A stretch of 5,688 nt of DNA. Source: Bacillota bacterium. Lineage in GTDB: Bacteria > Bacillota > Bacilli > Alicyclobacillales > SLC66. The stretch spans positions 1 to 5,688 of the forward strand of contig JAKADD010000185.1 of assembly GCA_021820825.1 (NCBI GenBank), given 5' to 3'. Position numbers and translations under genes: made by a program. Under the pieces are notes generated by a model. It saw nothing but the letters and a program-made list of their open reading frames with translations, was not told where the DNA came from and ran no database searches. Positions 4,818 to 5,688 of this stretch are shown piece after piece (position 1 is the stretch's first letter; the number at the start of each line of letters is the position of its first letter).

Positions 4818-5360
4818 ATGCAGACACAGCAACAAATAGTGCAGTGGCAGGAAAAGGACTGGATGCAGCAAATTCTCGTGATGCTGAAACACCAGTCGAG
4901 CGAGTATGCCATTGCGGTAACAGAGGCCAACTGCGCGCAGGTCCGCCAGACCATGCAGCGCATGCTCAATGAGACGCTGGCGGAACAGGCGGATTGTTAC
5001 CAGATCATGAGCCGGCAGGGTTGGTATCCAGCTGCGCCAGTCGCGAATCGCCAGGAATTGCATAAATCGATCCAGACTCATCGTCAGGACGCTCAGACGA
5101 CCATGCATGCGATCCAGGCGGCGGGACTGCAGGGCGCCTTACAGCACATTGGCAACAGTGCTCAGCCACTCGGCGCCAGCCAGCAAAATGGAATCGGGCA
5201 GCAGTGGCAGCAGCCGCAGCCATGGCAAACGGCGCAAAACAGGCAGGCGGACCAGGGTTCAGGCGCCTGGCAGAATGCGCAGCCATGGCAACAGACGACT
5301 CAGGGCGGCATTCAGGCGGGTCATTATCAACCCTGGCAAAGCGACCATCGTTATCAGTAA
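4818..5360 (+). CDS. CotF-family spore coat protein with Gln/Trp-rich repeat tail
   Basis: The product has 180 residues. Residues about 10-70 are a CotF domain: EKDWMQQILVMLKHQSSEYA (12-31), AVTEANCAQVRQTMQRMLNE (33-52), then a helix ending in YQIMSRQGWYP (61-71), the family's hallmark Met...GWY ending. Residues 78-110 form another helix. From about 117 the tail is low-complexity and rich in Gln, Trp, Gly and Ala, with QPWQ three times (134-137, 155-158, 171-174) and further Trp-Gln pairs. It has no Lys and is presumably disordered and exposed. The ATG at 4818 follows GGAAGG by 9 nt; a GTG at 4797 would contain that site. It is structural and not enzymatic, and is co-transcribed with the small helical protein upstream. 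Such a tail could mediate coat packing or Gln-based cross-linking, which is inference. Confidence 0.87.
   Translation: MQTQQQIVQWQEKDWMQQILVMLKHQSSEYAIAVTEANCAQVRQTMQRMLNETLAEQADCYQIMSRQGWYPAAPVANRQELHKSIQTHRQDAQTTMHAIQAAGLQGALQHIGNSAQPLGASQQNGIGQQWQQPQPWQTAQNRQADQGSGAWQNAQPWQQTTQGGIQAGHYQPWQSDHRYQ
5216..5291 (+). repeat. Direct repeat inside the coat-protein tail
   Basis: GCAGCCATGGCAA occurs at 5216-5228 and 5279-5291, exactly 63 nt (21 codons) apart, and encodes the first two QPWQ motifs in the same frame. A degenerate third copy (CAACCCTGGCAAA, around 5329-5341) encodes the third. This suggests that the tail grew by internal duplication. Confidence 0.7.
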
Positions 5361-5380
5361 CTGACGGCGGCAAAACGGCA

Positions 5381-5423
5381 AACGTCAAGAAGCGCGGACG
5401 GCAGGTCCGCGCTTCTTGACGTT
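5381..5423. terminator. Bidirectional terminator-like hairpin between convergent genes
   Basis: A perfect 19-bp inverted repeat, AACGTCAAGAAGCGCGGAC (5381-5399) with its complement at 5405-5423, is closed by GGCAG. It fills the gap between the convergent coat-protein and globin genes. T-runs are weak on both sides (TGCCGTTTTGCC on the minus strand, only GTT on the plus strand), but a stem this long and GC-rich in this position most likely stops transcription from both sides. CTGAC (5361-5365) and GTCAG (5427-5431) could extend it. Confidence 0.75.
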
Positions 5424-5427
5424 CCGG

Positions 5428-5688
5428 TCAGTCATTCGCGTCTGCGTTGTTGACCATGTGATGCGCGGTCGTGGTCAGACGCTGGAATATGAAGTCGCGC
5501 ATGTCGCCCGTCAGTCCGATGTCATCCATGGCCGCCTCCATACAACCCAGCCACGCTTTGGCGCCAGCGGGTGTGATCCGGTGTGGCGCGTGCCGCGCCC
5601 GCAGCATGGGATGTCCATGCTGTTCACTAAAAAGGGGCGGTCCACCCAAAAACTGCGTGAGAAACAGATACTGCCTGTCGCGCACCGC
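5428..5688 (-). CDS. Group II truncated haemoglobin (GlbO/YjbI type), N-terminus beyond window
   Basis: 86 C-terminal residues are visible, against about 120-135 in a full group II truncated globin. The frame is still open at the window edge. The core matches the family closely: QYLFLTQFLGGPPLFSEQHG (6-25 of the fragment), then HPMLRARHAPHRIT, in which the His of RARH (33) fits the proximal haem ligand F8. AKAWLGCMEAAMDDIG follows, whose Trp (46) fits the conserved TrpG8 of groups II and III. The last helix, RLTTTAHHMVN, also fits. The distal TyrB10 region lies outside the window. The GTG at 5685 is an internal Val codon, not the start. These proteins bind oxygen or nitric oxide and are linked to oxidative and nitrosative stress; in Bacillus the homologue yjbI neighbours yjbH. 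It is convergent with the coat operon. Confidence 0.93.
   Translation of the reverse strand, partial: AVRDRQYLFLTQFLGGPPLFSEQHGHPMLRARHAPHRITPAGAKAWLGCMEAAMDDIGLTGDMRDFIFQRLTTTAHHMVNNADAND

Overview
The window (about 53% GC by eye) looks like chromosomal DNA from an endospore-forming Firmicute. The evidence is two adjacent CotF-type spore-coat genes behind a plausible forespore (sigma-G type) promoter, strong GGAGG-type ribosome binding sites, TTG and GTG starts, and a YjbI/GlbO-type truncated haemoglobin. The Alicyclobacillaceae and relatives would fit, but I cannot prove the genus from sequence alone.

Layout. (1) 1-659, minus: C-terminally cut S9-type alpha/beta hydrolase with a TTG start. 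(2) 660-795: divergent promoter region with an extended -10. (3) 796-1494, plus: a GrdB/PrdB-like protein read through an in-frame UGA at 1225-1227. A compact stem-loop with a GGUC apical loop lies directly downstream, as in a bacterial SECIS, so I annotate one 232-residue selenoprotein and not a 146-residue ORF plus a fragment. (4) 1505-1849, minus: small charged helical protein of unknown function. (5) 1909-2001: 27-bp perfect inverted repeat with an alternative competing hairpin. (6) 2075-2425, plus: four-helix ArnE/EamA-half transporter. (7) 4351 down to 2337, minus: a two-gene operon made of a membrane-anchored extracytoplasmic protein and a GT39-like GT-C glycosyltransferase. They are coupled by a GTGA overlap and driven by a TTGCCA-17-TACAAT promoter that carries a palindrome. 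The glycosyltransferase tail overlaps the transporter gene tail-to-tail by 89 bp. (8) 4575-5360, plus: two coat-protein genes. (9) 5381-5423: bidirectional terminator-like hairpin. (10) 5428-5688, minus: C-terminal part of a group II truncated globin.

How the genes may work together. The transporter, the GT-C enzyme and its soluble partner could form a lipid-linked-sugar glycosylation module: a half-flippase presents polyprenyl-phosphate sugar and the GT-C enzyme uses it outside the membrane. This is inference from families and proximity. The two coat genes almost certainly act together in the spore. The selenoprotein stands alone, with no PrdA/GrdA-type partner visible, and is the most unusual item here.
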